This document shows, in pieces, positions 33,973 through 45,805 of a stretch of 64,000 bases of DNA. Below the pieces are notes generated by a model. That model was not told the DNA's origin and did no database searches. It was given only the letters and a program-made list of their open reading frames with translations. Position numbers and translations under genes: made by a program. This DNA is from Canna indica (lineage: Eukaryota > Streptophyta > Magnoliopsida > Zingiberales > Cannaceae). The DNA lies in NCBI GenBank assembly GCA_034359265.1, contig CP136890.1:34700501-34764500 (forward strand). Reading direction: 5' to 3'. Numbering within the stretch: the first letter of the stretch is position 1; every line of letters begins with the position of its first letter.

Positions 33973-36526
33973 TGTCACACCCCAACTGAGGGTAGTGTGA
34001 TCGGCCAGGGCCTACCTCCTGCCCTGTGACCTACTGTCTACACTGACACCAATAAAGTCAAGACACATCGAGTAAAAGAAATCTCATCATACTTTAAAAA
34101 AAGTTTGCAAAGTCATAATCCATATGTTTTCCAAAACGAATAGAAACATCAACATCAAAGAAACCGAAGGTTCAAGAAACAAGATTCTATAATACTTTTT
34201 CAATTACAACTATCAGTGCAGAAACAAAATCAAACACTACTAAGCACTAGTCAAAGACTCATGGACGCCGCTATGAGATATGGCATCGCCTCCCGCCCAC
34301 CAGCTGCACCATGTCAACATACCAAGTCACTGCTCATGCTCTACAAAAATAGGAGTAAACTGTGAGTCTACTTGGGAGTTAGTGAGCGGCTCAAATGAAG
34401 CTCCACATAAGCCTCAATCATGCATATATCATATAAGGCATTAAAGAAATGTACAAGGAGGTAAAGTTTACTTCTAATGCGATTACCGACCCCAACGGGT
34501 CCATTTGTACCAACTGAATATGATAACTTGTCATCTCGGCTTATCAAGCCTTCGGCATCCGACCCTTAGGCCAACTCATAGAATAATATCCTGGCTACAG
34601 CCGTCCCTACCATATCCGATAGTATCATACTGGCCATTGACCACATCATCTCAAGAAGTAAGCAAATAATCCCGGGTCGTCGACTAGGATGGTCCACTAG
34701 TCTTCGGACACCGTCTGGGGTAAGGATAGCTAGTCCCACCCAACTGGGGTCTGGCACCTAGCGAGCCCGCTGGTGCGCCTCTAGACCCAATACTAGCCGA
34801 GCTGAGCATTGGTCATTTCCGGCCTCCTCGCTCCTCGGCGGACCATCTCAAACACATCGCACAATCAATATCCTAGAGTTTCCATATATATACACTTCGG
34901 GCCTTTGCCCGTATCTAGCCTAAGTCCGGCTATCGGGTCAATAATTTATGCCGCCCTTTCAATATATGAACACCTATGAGTTCTAAATTTCCAAAAGTAT
35001 ATAAGGAGTCATAGAAGTGTTATCGTCTCCTAACTAAGTTTCCATATATGTGCTATGAACGTTTAGTGACGCCTTACATGTTAGCCATCTTTCTACACTG
35101 CCTTGAGTGAGAATTTCCATGTGTCGACCTTGGAATACCACCCAAGAACATTTAGGGCAACATGTATAATCCAAAGGAAAATATTCAAATATTGCAACCT
35201 TCATCATATATGACCACAATGTATATACATAGCAATTTTTATACTACCTTAGGAATATTAACACATTAAGGAGCAACTATCTAGCATGGCAAGGTAGTAA
35301 TGAATTTAAATAACATGTATGAAATTCAAAACATGGTAACAGTGTCAACATCCAAAGTTTAAGGATCTAATACTAAGAATGGTTATAAAACTAGCATTTC
35401 TACAATTCAAAATCAATCAAGCTACTTGCTAAGTTTGGTGTTCTTCCTAAGTATTGTCATATCTCTATGTATGATACTTATAATCATGATATTTCCATCT
35501 AAAGCTAATCTCTCCTCCTCTTCCTAACCTTGGCCGAACTATGAGCAAGGAAGACCTTGCTCGGCCATGGCCCTTGTGGTAGGAAAAGAGGGAGGGGACT
35601 CTAGCTATACCTTTACCTCTTCAATTCCGCATACAACTCAAATACTAATGAACTAATTTACCTTTTCCTCACCCTTGGCCGAACCCTCTTCATGAGTTGT
35701 AGGATTCGTTCGGTCACTTCAAGGGATTTCTAGGTAGAGCATACTTCATAATACGCGAGATGTACAAAGGAAAACTACATCAAATAGTGATATAAGGTCA
35801 TCTACGGGCCTTCTTGCCGTCAAGGGAATCGGGGAAAATTTCGGCATGACCTTTTCCCTTTTCCCATGACTCGGCAGCCCCAAGATTTTGCAAAATGATG
35901 AAGAAAATAGTGAGTTCCGATAAGAAACCTCATAAAATAGTGAACGCACGTCCTTGGAAATCAAGATTCGTCGGAAGGATTGCGAGAACTCAACCTATTC
36001 CATATAGGGTTCGGCTACCCGCCTCCCCCAAGCTTCAAAAATATAACCACTCACCTAGATTGCGGAGAAACGAGGATCGGATGACGACGACTTGAAATTT
36101 TTTCGGTGACGACGCGAATCCCGGATCGATCCAAGCCCCAAGCCTCCTCCTTGCTCCTTCTCCTCTTCTCCCTAGGTAGCCTTGTGCGACTCAAAGGTTG
36201 AGTCACACGGCTACAATAAGAGGGTTTTATTCCCTCATCCATCTTTCCAAAGATGGCCTCAAGACTCATTTAACTCATACCCAGAACTCGACTAAACTCG
36301 AACTCAACTTGGGTTCCGACTCAACCCATAACATGACTCGAGTTAACTTAATTTAAGGTATGGTTTCATAAAAGGAAAGTTAATCATCCACATAGGTTTC
36401 ATGAATTATTAGCCGAGTCATACCTTTTCACTCGAGACGATCCTGAGGCTCGACTTGACTGCCCCCGAGTCCGGCGCGCTGCACCAAAATAGATTTTTAT
36501 ATTAGAAAACTTTTCCGGGTCTTACA
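33973..36526 (-). mobile_element. Gypsy-C solo LTR (2554 bp)
   Basis: TGTCACACCCC at 33973 to GGGTCTTACA at 36526, with a perfect target duplication TCTCC (33968-33972 and 36527-36531). A minus-strand orientation is inferred from gypsy-A and gypsy-B, whose plus-strand left edges are similar. It contains a hairpin-rich stretch (about 34490-34860), a GC-rich block (36000-36200) and the GCACCAAAATAGATTTTTATATTAG end. No interior is present. Small frames within it are not genes. Confidence 0.92.
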
Positions 36527-37118
36527 TCTCCCAAATAATACTCATGGATTTCCAAATTTTATCAATCCCATCAACGTATATTTTCTTCTCCTTTTGACAT
36601 CAATAAAAAATGGCAATAAACATAACATCAAAGTTGAAAATTTCTAAATAATTTTTCAAAATTTCCAAAATTGTCAACGTACATGTCAAACATGATATAA
36701 AAAGTGAAATTAAACTTTATAGTCAAAGTCGAAGTTCAAAATCAATACAACAAATCAAAGTATTGAAATGAGAATATAAATCTAATTCATTTTCGATATA
36801 TTCTAAGTATCGATCAAAGTATCAAAATCATTTTTCTAATTGATTTGACTCAAGCAACGATAAGGACGATACTATGCAAGGAATTGAATTATCGTAAATA
36901 ACATCAAACTCAAAAATCGATACGATAAACCAAAGTATTAGAGTATAAAAAAATTAAGTTTTCAAAATCTTGACTCAAAATTATTCTTGACGAAAGTTTT
37001 CTAATTTTAACTTTATAAACTAGATTTTTCATAAAGTTTGCAGGTTCAAGAATAAATCAAAAAGCAATTTTCTTCATTTTTATATAATTTACTAAAATTT
37101 CAGTGGCATTATCATTTA
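36527..37118 (-). mobile_element. Copia 3' internal remnant
   Basis: On the minus strand the stretch around 36590-36600 reads ATGTCAAAAGGAGAAG, like the first polypurine tract of Copia-A (ATGTCAAAAGGGGGAG near 10927). The rest resembles the AT-rich filler of Copia-A (TCAAAGTATC, TTTCATTTC). It is probably the continuation of the Copia remnant interrupted by the gypsy-C solo LTR. Confidence 0.5.
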
Positions 37119-37554
37119 TGTTCTTGCCTGAAGCCGGGATGATGCATGCTCTCCTGATCGAGCGTGACTTCGATGGTGACCTACAAATTAACGACACTCC
37201 GACGTTCAAGTGTGAGAGAGAATTAATCCCAGATGATGAGTATGGAATAAGAATCAAGAGCATATCTAATGTGCACTGTGTCTATTTTGTGAGGCGGGTT
37301 AGAGATGTTTTGACGATGATGTCTCCTAGGATCTCGCGGGGATATGTCCTAAATGGATCAAACTTTATCCCGGAGATGACAGACTAATTACTGTCGAGTC
37401 CATGGTGACTAATTACGAAGGATGTCAATATTTTTGTTTGGTCGAGTGGAGCCCTCAAACGAAGTTGTGATTGGCTCGATCTGAGTCAGATTTATGAATG
37501 TGGGCGTATCCAAGCCTAGTCTGGCTGGGCCCAATGAGCTAGTGCAGTCCAACA
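37119..37554 (-). mobile_element. Tat-like gypsy LTR, minus strand (436 bp)
   Basis: On the minus strand it starts TGTTGGACTGCACTAGCTC and ends CTTCAGGCAAGAACA. This is collinear with the Tat-like LTRs at 40455-40853 and 49173-49563, including the GTGTC(g/t)TT(a/t)(a/g)(t/c) motif and the GGCAAGAACA end. No PBS follows it and no target duplication is evident. The 94-codon open frame on plus (37103-37387) lies within this LTR and is not a gene. Confidence 0.75.
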
Positions 37555-38498
37555 AATATATTGAATGCTGGTATAGTGTAAGTTTAATGTCCACCTACAC
37601 TAGCTTAAATTATTCAATAAATTTTATTTTAAATGCACCAGCGACATGAAACTGCCTTATCATAACCATCCATAATAGAAGTGGGAGTTGAAGTTCTTAA
37701 AGGTCGATTGGATCAAAACCTAAGATATATTTGGAATAGTTAATGATTCGAAACTCTAGTTTGATTAAACTTTCAACCAACCATGAGAGAATTGAAAAGC
37801 TATCCTAATGCATCAATACCATTCTTGTTGAAGATCCTATATGTGACCTACCATCTACCTGTTATAGGTTGAGTAAATAGTTCCAACTCCGATGATATTA
37901 CAGATAAGCTACTTTCAAAGACAAATCCAAAGCACAGGGACGACAACAATTTGGTCAAGAGCTAGCTGGAATGCCATGAGGAGGGAGGAGGGAGGGGGGG
38001 GGGGTATTGAATTAGTAGAAAAGATATTCTCGCCGCCCAATATATATGATTAAGGAGTGTTTGATTGCCTACAAGTGTAAATGCCGAAAAAAATATTTTT
38101 ATACAAAAGTAAATATCCAGAAATAAAATTTGCAGCATACTGTTTGATCACTGACAAGTAGAGTTGCAATTTCTATTTGCAAGCATTTGGTTGACTGCAA
38201 ATAAAAGTTGTAATTACACTTGCAACTTGTATCTTCATATTTAGGTCTGACAATTTTGGCTCAGCTCGATAACCCGACAAAATAAAATCATGCTCGGGCC
38301 GCATGTTATCGCGCTGGGCCGGGAGATGTAGGTCCGAACATGCAGAATCAATAAAAGGACAATCCGTTTAGTTTTTCATAATCGTGCTAACGGACCGATT
38401 ATTTATATATCAAAATAATAAATGATATCAAAAATAGTTTATTTTGTTGTTATCACAACAACAAAATGATAAACTTGTTGTATATCAAGGATACTGAC
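37555..38498. other. Intergenic DNA
   Basis: No gene is visible. A purine tract GAGGGAGGAGGGAGG with a run of about 12 G lies at 37979-38004. Confidence 0.5.
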
Positions 38499-38930
38499 TA
38501 GGGCGGTCTGTTCGGTTCAACCCAAATCGAACCGAATCGAAATTAACCAAACCAAAAATTTTCCTATATCGAAATTCTAGTCCGAACCTGAACCGAATTA
38601 TGCCTAAACCTATCTAACCCGAACCAAAATTATTAGGTTCGGTTCGGTTTCCAACCCAAAAACCAAAATTTTAATTAATTCGGTTAAAAATTAAAAATTA
38701 AAAATTATTTTCTAATACTCATTTAATTACCTGGGTTAAAAATTAAAAAAATATATTATTTTTTAATTATTCGATTTTCGGTTCGGGAATCGGATCCGAA
38801 CCGAAACCCCAAATTCAGGTTCGGTTCGGGTCAAGAACCGAACCTGCAACCGTTGAAACCGAACCGAACCAAAAAATTTGGTTCGGTTTTTTGGGTCGGT
38901 TCGGTGTTAACCGAACAATTGACACCCCTA
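38499..38930. mobile_element. hAT-type MITE (432 bp)
   Basis: Begins TAGGGCGGTCTGTTCGG and ends GACACCCCTA, so the right end read inversely is TAGGGGTGTC. Flanks ATACTGAC (38491-38498) and ATACGGAC (38931-38938) match 7/8, the hAT duplication length. The interior is built of CCGAACC/GGTTCGG repeats in both orientations. Confidence 0.8.
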
Positions 38931-39973
38931 ATACGGACTGTTGCTTAATACAACTGATTCAAACAAAGAATTGATGAGTTGATTACTCACAACATTTAAT
39001 TCTCTCATTTTATTCTGTAATTAATTAATTGAATAAAGAGCCCAAGGGGTGTTTGCATTTAACAGACTGGTGGTGGAGTTAGGAAGAAACCTTTGTTTCT
39101 CTTCTACAAATTATGCTGTGCATTGAAGGAATTCAATAGAATTTAATGGTGGCAGGTGGGCTCAAAGCATGAACTGACCTTCTCCTCTTCCCCTCCTCCT
39201 TCATGCTTTTAATGTTAAGGATTTAATCCTTCTTCTTCAATTCAAGGATAAATATTTTCTCCTGGTCCCCATTTTTAATTAAATAGGTTCTAAACAATTA
39301 TCCCTCAATCTGATTCTTTGTTTGAAGTTAAAGTTTGTGCAACAACAAACAAATTGATCAAAGTGTGGTGTAAGTCTGGATTACATCAATCAGTCGATTC
39401 GATACAAAACCAATAGAACACAAATTTATCCAATTTAGATTACACTACTAGAATTTATATAGATTGCTAGAGCTAATCAACAATGATCGATGCAGCTGTT
39501 GCAATTAGCAACTGCCCAACGACAGCTGCAAGTTACAATCACACATATTTAAAATATAACAATACCCATGACGGTTTAGAGATGATCGCCTACCATTGAC
39601 GCAAATAATTAATAATAATATCTAGAATGACTTAGAGATGATCGCCTCTCGCCATTGCAAATAGTATATATGTGCAATGGTGCTGCGATAGTCGACTTAA
39701 GTCATCATATTTGAGTAAATTTATTTACGTGACACCCATGCCTCTCCTTCCTCATTTTTTTCTTCCTTTATTTGCTAGACCGCTACTACATACACCAGAG
39801 CTGCTCCCACTACCACCAAGGTTGATCTAGTCGTCGAGCAGCACGAGCAGCACCTCCATCATCTCCTCCACTAGCTCTCTCAGCCACTAAACTAAATTTA
39901 TTTGTGCTATATATAGGTTTTTTGATTTCCCATTCAAAACCCTAAAATGATCGAGAATTGATGCAAGTGGCTC

Positions 39974-40009
<36 letters not shown>
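38931..40009. other. Intergenic DNA with an (AT)n microsatellite
   Basis: No gene is visible. A dinucleotide run (AT)n lies at about 39977-40008 and marks the edge of the adjoining inverted Tat-like LTR. Two similar short segments (about 39550-39600 and 39625-39670) share TAGAGATGATCGCCT. Confidence 0.5.
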
Positions 40010-40010
<1 letters not shown>

Positions 40011-40364
40011 TGATGCTCAAGTAAGAAAGAATTCTCGATGAAGGTATAAGAATTGGAATCAAGATAGAGTATACATGATGTGCATCATGTCTGTATATAA
40101 GGCAAGATAATTAAGGGATGTCTGGCGATAATACCTCCTTGAATCTTATAGGTATGTACTCAGAATGTGTCGAGACTAATCTCAAAAATGTCAGATTCAT
40201 GTATGGCAAGGTGGAGAGCACCATACATGAGGATGTAAGTGTCATTGTGTGGCCGGTGCCCTCGGGCGAAGCAGTGTCTTGTTTGACTTCAGTCTGCTTC
40301 GCGAGTGTGGGTGCTTCTAGGGCTAACCCCAATCGGACCCAAAGTGCTAGTCCAGTCCAATATA
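40010..40364 (-). mobile_element. Tat-like LTR, minus strand, inverted partner
   Basis: On the minus strand it begins TATTGGACTGGACTAGCAC near 40364 and runs to CTTACTTGAGCATCAGA near 40010, matching 40455 to about 40765 of the plus-strand LTR. Its PBS-side end is lost at the (AT)n tract. Confidence 0.75.
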
Positions 40365-40454
40365 CATATTTATATTTATCTTTGATATATATTAAAATGA
40401 TTAATATTTATAGATATTTTGATTAATATATTTATATATAAATTTATAAATTAT

Positions 40455-40853
40455 ATACTGGACTTGACTAGCACTTCAGGCTTGGTCGAATTAGGCTTAG
40501 AAACTCCCACACTCGTGAACCAGACTCGAGTCTAGCCAAACATCACTTAAGACGGCCATACAAGGACGCCGATGTCCTCATTAATCATCAGGGATTCGAC
40601 AGTAATGAGCCCAACATCTCTGGGATAGACCTCGACTCATTTTGGGATAGGCATCACCACTTGAGACATCCATAATCTTGCACTATATGCTTGCACAATG
40701 CACATCAGATATACTATCGATTCTAATTCCATACCCACCACTTGGAGTTTCTTCTTACTTGAGCGTCAAAGTGTCTTTGCAGGCCCCCTTGCTGGAGTCG
40801 CACCAGACTAGGAGGTGCAAAGGACCGCATCACCCTGGCTTGAGGCAAGAACA
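40455..40853 (+). mobile_element. Tat-like gypsy element, 5' LTR (about 400 bp)
   Basis: Starts near TACTGGACTTGACTAGCAC and ends GGCTTGAGGCAAGAACA at 40853, directly before a PBS. The 3' copy is 49173-49563. The element as a whole, 40455-49563, contains two solo LTRs and a MULE. About 4 kb of its own interior remains, without gag or pol. Confidence 0.75.
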
Positions 40854-40855
40854 TT

Positions 40856-40872
40856 TGGCACCCACCGCGGGC
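40856..40872 (+). promoter_or_regulatory. Primer-binding site of the Tat-like element
   Basis: TGGCACCCACCGCGGGC, a relative of the TGGCGCC-type PBS used by Tat/Athila-type gypsy elements rather than the initiator-Met type of the other elements here. The tRNA assignment is not certain. Confidence 0.65.
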
Positions 40873-43313
40873 TGAGTAAATCTTACATGCCCCATCATGG
40901 TAGGTACCCGGAGTCAGGCGAACGCTACTGCACATAGGTAGCAACCTAGTGGCAGTGTTCCCACGCTACCTGGTGACGCTAACACAGTGAGGAGTGATGC
41001 TCTGGTACCCACCAAACCACCAACATAACATCCCTAGGAGGCAGCTCCTCCTCCAAAATAATGACGTCCGTAGCCCTATCCCTCATCTTTCGCTTAAGAG
41101 GAGGTGGAGAAGGAGAGTGTGACGAAGAATGTGAAGGGGCCCTTAACCTGTTCGAGCCCTTCTTCTCGAAGAACTGAGCCTAGGTCCCGTGATCCTTATA
41201 GATTTTGACGGAGGAGGGCGAAGTGAGATGTCGACTGCCGAGATCTTCCTCTTATCAATAGCTGGCGCCTTCCCTTCCAACTATCTCAATTTGTCATGGA
41301 GACCTGCCGAGTTTATCTTGGGAACCATGTTGTCTGCAAGATCAGCTCGGAATCAGCATACTAAAGAAATGACCAAGATGGCAGACAGATACCCTACAAC
41401 CTCAGACTTACTTATGTAATTTATGATCGAGGACTCATCCGGGTCCCATCTCAACAACTCCTTGGAAGAAAAAGGAATGGAGTATTTGCACTAGTCTAGA
41501 AACCTTATCACTAGTCTCTCCTCAAGCAAAATGGACCCCTCCTGCAAGGTCAGAATTAATGGTGGTTGGGTTCTGCCTCTAGAATAAAGGGAACATCTTC
41601 GTGGGCGACCCTCGTCTAGGAAGATGTAACATCCTATATATTTTAATTATATTCTTTTCCTTTATGGTTGTGTTTGTCAGCCTGGCGGGCTAGTTCCAGG
41701 TCAAACCGAGTCAACTCATGGTCTGGTGCGAGTTTGCGAACCCAGGTAAGTGAGAATATGAGTTATGTAATTTTTTGTTTGCTTGTATAGATTAATTTAT
41801 TTAATTTCTATGTTGTGTATGCATGATGGGTGTGCATGTGTTGGATGGTTATGTGAAAAATAGAATTAATTAAGTTAATTTAAGTTAGCGGGTTTGGGTT
41901 CAGTTTGAGGCGGATGCGGATTGTATAAAGGGTTTTAGAGGGGTTAGGATTGAGGAGAAAGTATAAAACCCCCTCTCATTGGCTTGTGGCTCCCTATTAG
42001 AGCCACCCAAGCAAAAGGAGAGAGGGCAGCTGCCAGCCGCCCCCTTCCTCTCTCTCTTGCAAGCCGCCGCCCTCAAGCCAGCTAGCCGCCGAGCTCCTCC
42101 CATCCCCTTCCCCCTCTTCCTCCTTTGGGGCCGAGCCGAGAGGAGCCAGCCAGCCGCCAAGCCGCTAGCTAGCCCCTCTCTCTTCCCCTCTTCCTCTCCT
42201 CAAGCCGGCGGCTTAAGGTGAGCCGCCGCCCCCTCTCTTCCCCTTCTTGAGTCAAGCCGTCATCTTTTGAAGCCAGATTTGACGGCCATCATTCGGGATT
42301 TCTTCTAAACATCCTTCCAAATTAGGTGAGTGGTTTTACCTCTCCTTTTTCGGGTTCTTCTTGGTTTTGAGACGATTTGGGCTTATTCTTGATTCTTGTA
42401 TTTTCTCGAAGAATCATGGATTTTGAGTCCCGATTTCTTGTGCTGGATCATGGGAGGAGAGCCCAGACTCTCCCTTTGTGGCTCGACAGCCCTAGGTTTA
42501 CCTTTGGGGTGCTCGGCCAAGGGTGCCCTCAAGGTATTCGGTGAAATGCTTAAGCGAAAGTTTTCGGTGTTCTTGAGATCCGTGTTTTGTATTGCTTATA
42601 AAATCAAGTTCCTATATGTTCAAGCAAGCCTTGTGTTTAATCTGTGATTTTTAGATAAAATCATGTTTAATAAAAAAATTGAATCTTGATGTTGATGCCA
42701 TGAGGGTTCTTGAAAGAGGGGTTCTTGATCATGGTGCTTGTTCTTGTTCATGATGTTGTTAGTGCTTGTTAGCCTTGTTGTTAAGCATGAAAATTGAGAA
42801 ATTTATCTCAAGATTTATATTTTGTTTAATTGATAATTAAGGGCTTAATTTCTGAGAATTTCGGATTTATTTTTATGCTATGCTGAAAATTTGATGTTGC
42901 TGAAATTGTATGCTGAAATGATAAATCTGTGCTACTTTTAAATTGCTTACTGTGATGTGTGCATTTATCTGTGCATAGTCATGTAACCTATCGTTTCGAC
43001 CAAAAAATATAGTTTAGAAATATAGGACTCACTCCGGAGACCAGATTCGGATTAGATACATCGATTTTGGGCAGAACAGTAAGCTAAAATAAAACCCTAA
43101 AACAAAATCCTAATTTTGGTGAACTAAATTTTAATTGCATAATTAAAGTTGGGCAAAAGAGTCACCATAATATATTATGAACCAACATGTGAAATTTATG
43201 CATGAAATAAAACCACACGGGTTTATGACATTACGGGTCTAGGAGATGGGGTCGGGTATTGGAGTGTTGAGACACTTTCCAATAGGAACTCCCCTAAGAC
43301 ACCGTAGGAGAGT

Positions 43314-43392
43314 CATGACTTAAGTCATGGTGCGCCATATCTTTATAAATGGCAAAGAGGCTCATTGAGGAGCCGAATTGCGGGCTAGGCCC
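43314..43392. repeat. Hairpins upstream of the main array
   Basis: Perfect palindrome CATGACTTAAGTCATG (43314-43329), then GCCATatctttataaATGGC (43334-43353), GGCTCattgagGAGCC (43359-43374) and GGGCTAGGCCC (43382-43392). Confidence 0.75.
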
Positions 43393-43422
43393 GAGAGGTT
43401 GGATGACAAATTCTGAACCTGT

Positions 43423-43742
43423 GGAACAAGTTCGGAGGGACTTTCCCGATTGTTCTGATTTGGCATTGTGGGATAAGTTCGAAGGGCCTACCCGATTAAC
43501 CCCGAGGTGGTTTTTAAGGAATAAGTTCGGAGGGCCTACCCAATTATTCATGTGATATCTTAGAGGAGTAAGTTCGGAGGCCTACCCGATTACTCTTGTG
43601 ATATCTTAAAGGGGCAAGTTCGGATGGGCGAATCCCGATTGTCCCTACGCCTCTTGTGGAGCAAGTTCGGAGGGTCTTCCCGATTGCTCCCGAGTTTCCT
43701 TATACTAGGATAAGTTCGGAGGGCCTTCCCGATTATCCTAGT
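43423..43742 (+). repeat. Array of seven hairpins with differing, compensated outer stems
   Basis: Each unit has an inner core AAGTTCGGAGGGCCTTCCCGATT or a close variant, in which GGG can pair with CCC across a 4-5 base loop. Outer stems differ but pair: GGAACAA/TTGTTCT, GGGATAA/TTAACCC (one mismatch), GAATAA/TTATTC, GGAGTAA/TTACTCT, GGGGCAA/TTGTCCC, GGAGCAA/TTGCTCC, and ACTAGGATAA/TTATCCTAGT. Unit starts are about 43423, 43470, 43519, 43565, 43611, 43658 and 43704, a period of about 47 bp. Location is about 635-955 bp before the LTR 3' end, downstream of the LTR TATA box. Confidence 0.9.
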
Positions 43743-44960
43743 TTGTGTTATTGCCTTAAGGCATGATAGGCTTAGGCCTGTTGATCTTCACCGTTTGGGT
43801 GTTGGCTGCCTTCGGGCAGGTGGTGGCCTGATAGCTAGTCATACTTTTGTGACTTTATTCCTATAGAGATAGATGTTATGCTATTGCTTATCTCTGTGCT
43901 GTTTTATTGTGGGGATCGGTAGAACCACTCACTGAGTTCTTTGAACTTACCCATTGTCGTTGTTTTGTTTTGTAGAGCCTGACCGGTGAGATGGGCTGGA
44001 GCAGTTAGTGCAGCTGGAGGGAAGAGGAGCCACATGATCTCATAGTAGTCCTAGTTAGAGGCCGTAGTCGAGTCTGTAGTAGTTTGTCATGCACTTTTGT
44101 TTTGGTATATGGAGTTATAGTCCCGTGGGGACATTCATGTTTTATTCAGACTTTTATTTGTTAAAGAACTGTTGCTCTTTGATTTTTTTTTCGCACTTGA
44201 GCTATTTATTAAAAACTTTAATAATTTCAAATAAAAATCTGTTTTGGTTCTTTTTATTAATAAAAGTTGTTGTTTGTTCCACTATTTTTTTTAAGTTGGC
44301 ATGTGTATGGGTTAGGCTGCGGGGTATAAGCACGTATACCCTGGCCGATCACGTGACCCTGAACTTGGGGCGTGATAGAAGAATTGCCAGTCGCTTGGCC
44401 TACACCCCACCTTCAAAAACTGCTTCTTAAAATTCTTGTAAGAACTCTTCAAAAAGTCGAAGAACTTTCTCCCTAGGATGCTGCCGAAGAACATCCACTA
44501 GCACTTCTATGTCCCTTTGGCTTGAAAGAAAGAAAAAAAAATGCCAAGGCTCGGCTCAATGCCCAAAAATTCCATCAAAATCTCGAAACATCACACGAAT
44601 GCCCAACCATTTGGCTGAAGCTACATCAGGGAGACATTTACTTGGATCAGTACACTGTACTCGAAATTCATAAAAGGCAGTTTGACACCAAGGTCCTCAA
44701 ACATGGTTCAGTCTACAAAAATAAACTCAGGGTCCCTCCTAGAGTGGAAGATCCTATCGTCCGGGGAGCAGGGGAGGCATTCGAAGGTTGTCTCGTCACC
44801 AGAATAGGAGAGCAACATGCATTTACGAAAGGCTGCAACGCTGCTTGACCTAGTCTTTACCGAGCTCACCTGCCTTATTTTGTCATGATCCCACGAGAAT
44901 GGTTCCGTAGCCTCGCCTGGTATAACTGCTATGTTTCCCCCCCTACCAGTCATTTTACAA

Positions 44961-45274
44961 CCAAATTGGAAACCCTAATACACTAGGGACAAGTCAATAT
45001 AGCCTATCAACCTAAGGTCGACCTCAACAAAACAAAAGCAAAAGAGATAAGGCCAGAAAGACTAATCGGAAACAAATAGAGGATGAACAAGACGATGAAC
45101 GGAGTGACGATGTCATCTACGAAACTCTTGGGAGCAAGAAGCATGAAAGCAGAAAGAAAGCAAGAACTCAGAATGTGAGAAGAGTCGAACTGGATAGATG
45201 GAGGGAGTTTGGTAGCTTGAAAAATAGCAACCTCCGCATCCAAAGGTTGACATTGCATCTTATCAGTAGAGCAA
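44961..45274. other. Interior of the Tat-like element, no recognised coding
   Basis: The stretch between the antisense frame and the Copia solo LTR. I see no domain here; the minus-strand 83-codon frame (45007-45258) is unrecognised. Confidence 0.4.
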
Positions 45275-45805
45275 TGTTAGTAGTGTGCCTTAGGCCAATG
45301 GAATAATATTAGGGATAATGACCATATTTGCCCCTAAATTATTCGAAAAGGTACAATTTTGCCCTTAAATTTTCTTTTTTTTAAAAAATGCCCTCGCCGT
45401 CCAAATTTTGGGCAAAAAATGCCACTGCTTGTAACTGTTTGACAAGTCAGTAAACGGTTGCTTACGTGGTAATGATACGGGTCATATTTGCCCCTAAAGT
45501 ATTCGAAAAAGGTATAAATTTATCCTTAAACTTTTTTTTAAAAAAATGCCATCGTCGTCCAAATTTTGTGCCATATTTGCCCCTAAAGTATTCGAAAAGG
45601 TGCAAATTTGCTCTTAAACTTTTTATTTTTTGAAAAACACCCTCGTCGTCCAAATTTTGGGCCAAAAATCCCTCGCGCCCTTGAGGGATGAGGTATAAAT
45701 ATTAAAACTCCAATCGCCAAAAGACCAAAGTTCTCCTTAACTTAAGTTGAGTCTAAAACAAGCCATAACTCAACTAATACAAGTCTGATTCGAGTTACGC
45801 TTGAA

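Larger units (their letters stand above)
41625..44377 (+). mobile_element. Gypsy solo LTR with hairpin array (2753 bp)
   Basis: Begins TGTAACATCC and ends GGGGCGTGATA (expected final CA decayed to TA), with a perfect target duplication GAAGA (41620-41624 and 44378-44382). TATA box TGTATAAAGGG at 41922-41932, followed by a GC-rich leader-like block (41980-42300), as in the chromovirus LTRs. This gives a plus orientation. A chain of hairpins occupies 43314-43830. Frames at 41900-42647 and 43294-43555 are non-coding LTR sequence. Confidence 0.9.
41060..44960 (-). pseudogene. Antisense reading frame of the Tat-like element (broken)
   Basis: On the strand opposite to the element's LTRs. From 44953 it reads MTGRGGNIAVIPG, then DDRIFHSRRDPEFIFVD. 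After a frameshift come FEDLGVKLPFMNFEYSVL, a stop, LQPNGWAFV, a stop and CFEIL, resembling the N-terminus of the 'putative gypsy type transposon' (Pfam Transposase_28) family. The frame is split by the solo LTR 41625-44377. It continues at 41624-41060 with stops. From memory, Tat-lineage elements carry an antisense ORF of this family. Its function is unknown. Confidence 0.6.

Noticed and set aside
37103..37387. A 94-codon open frame as a host gene
   Set aside because: It lies within a Tat-like LTR (37119-37554), collinear with two other copies, and shows no domain.
41900..42647. Pro/Ala/Leu-rich and other frames as genes
   Set aside because: They lie in the GC-rich leader of the solo LTR 41625-44377; frames overlap on opposite strands and match nothing known.
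43423..43742. A CRISPR-like repeat array
   Set aside because: The units form hairpins with changing stems and no constant repeat/unique spacer pattern, lie inside a plant LTR with a target duplication, and have no cas genes.
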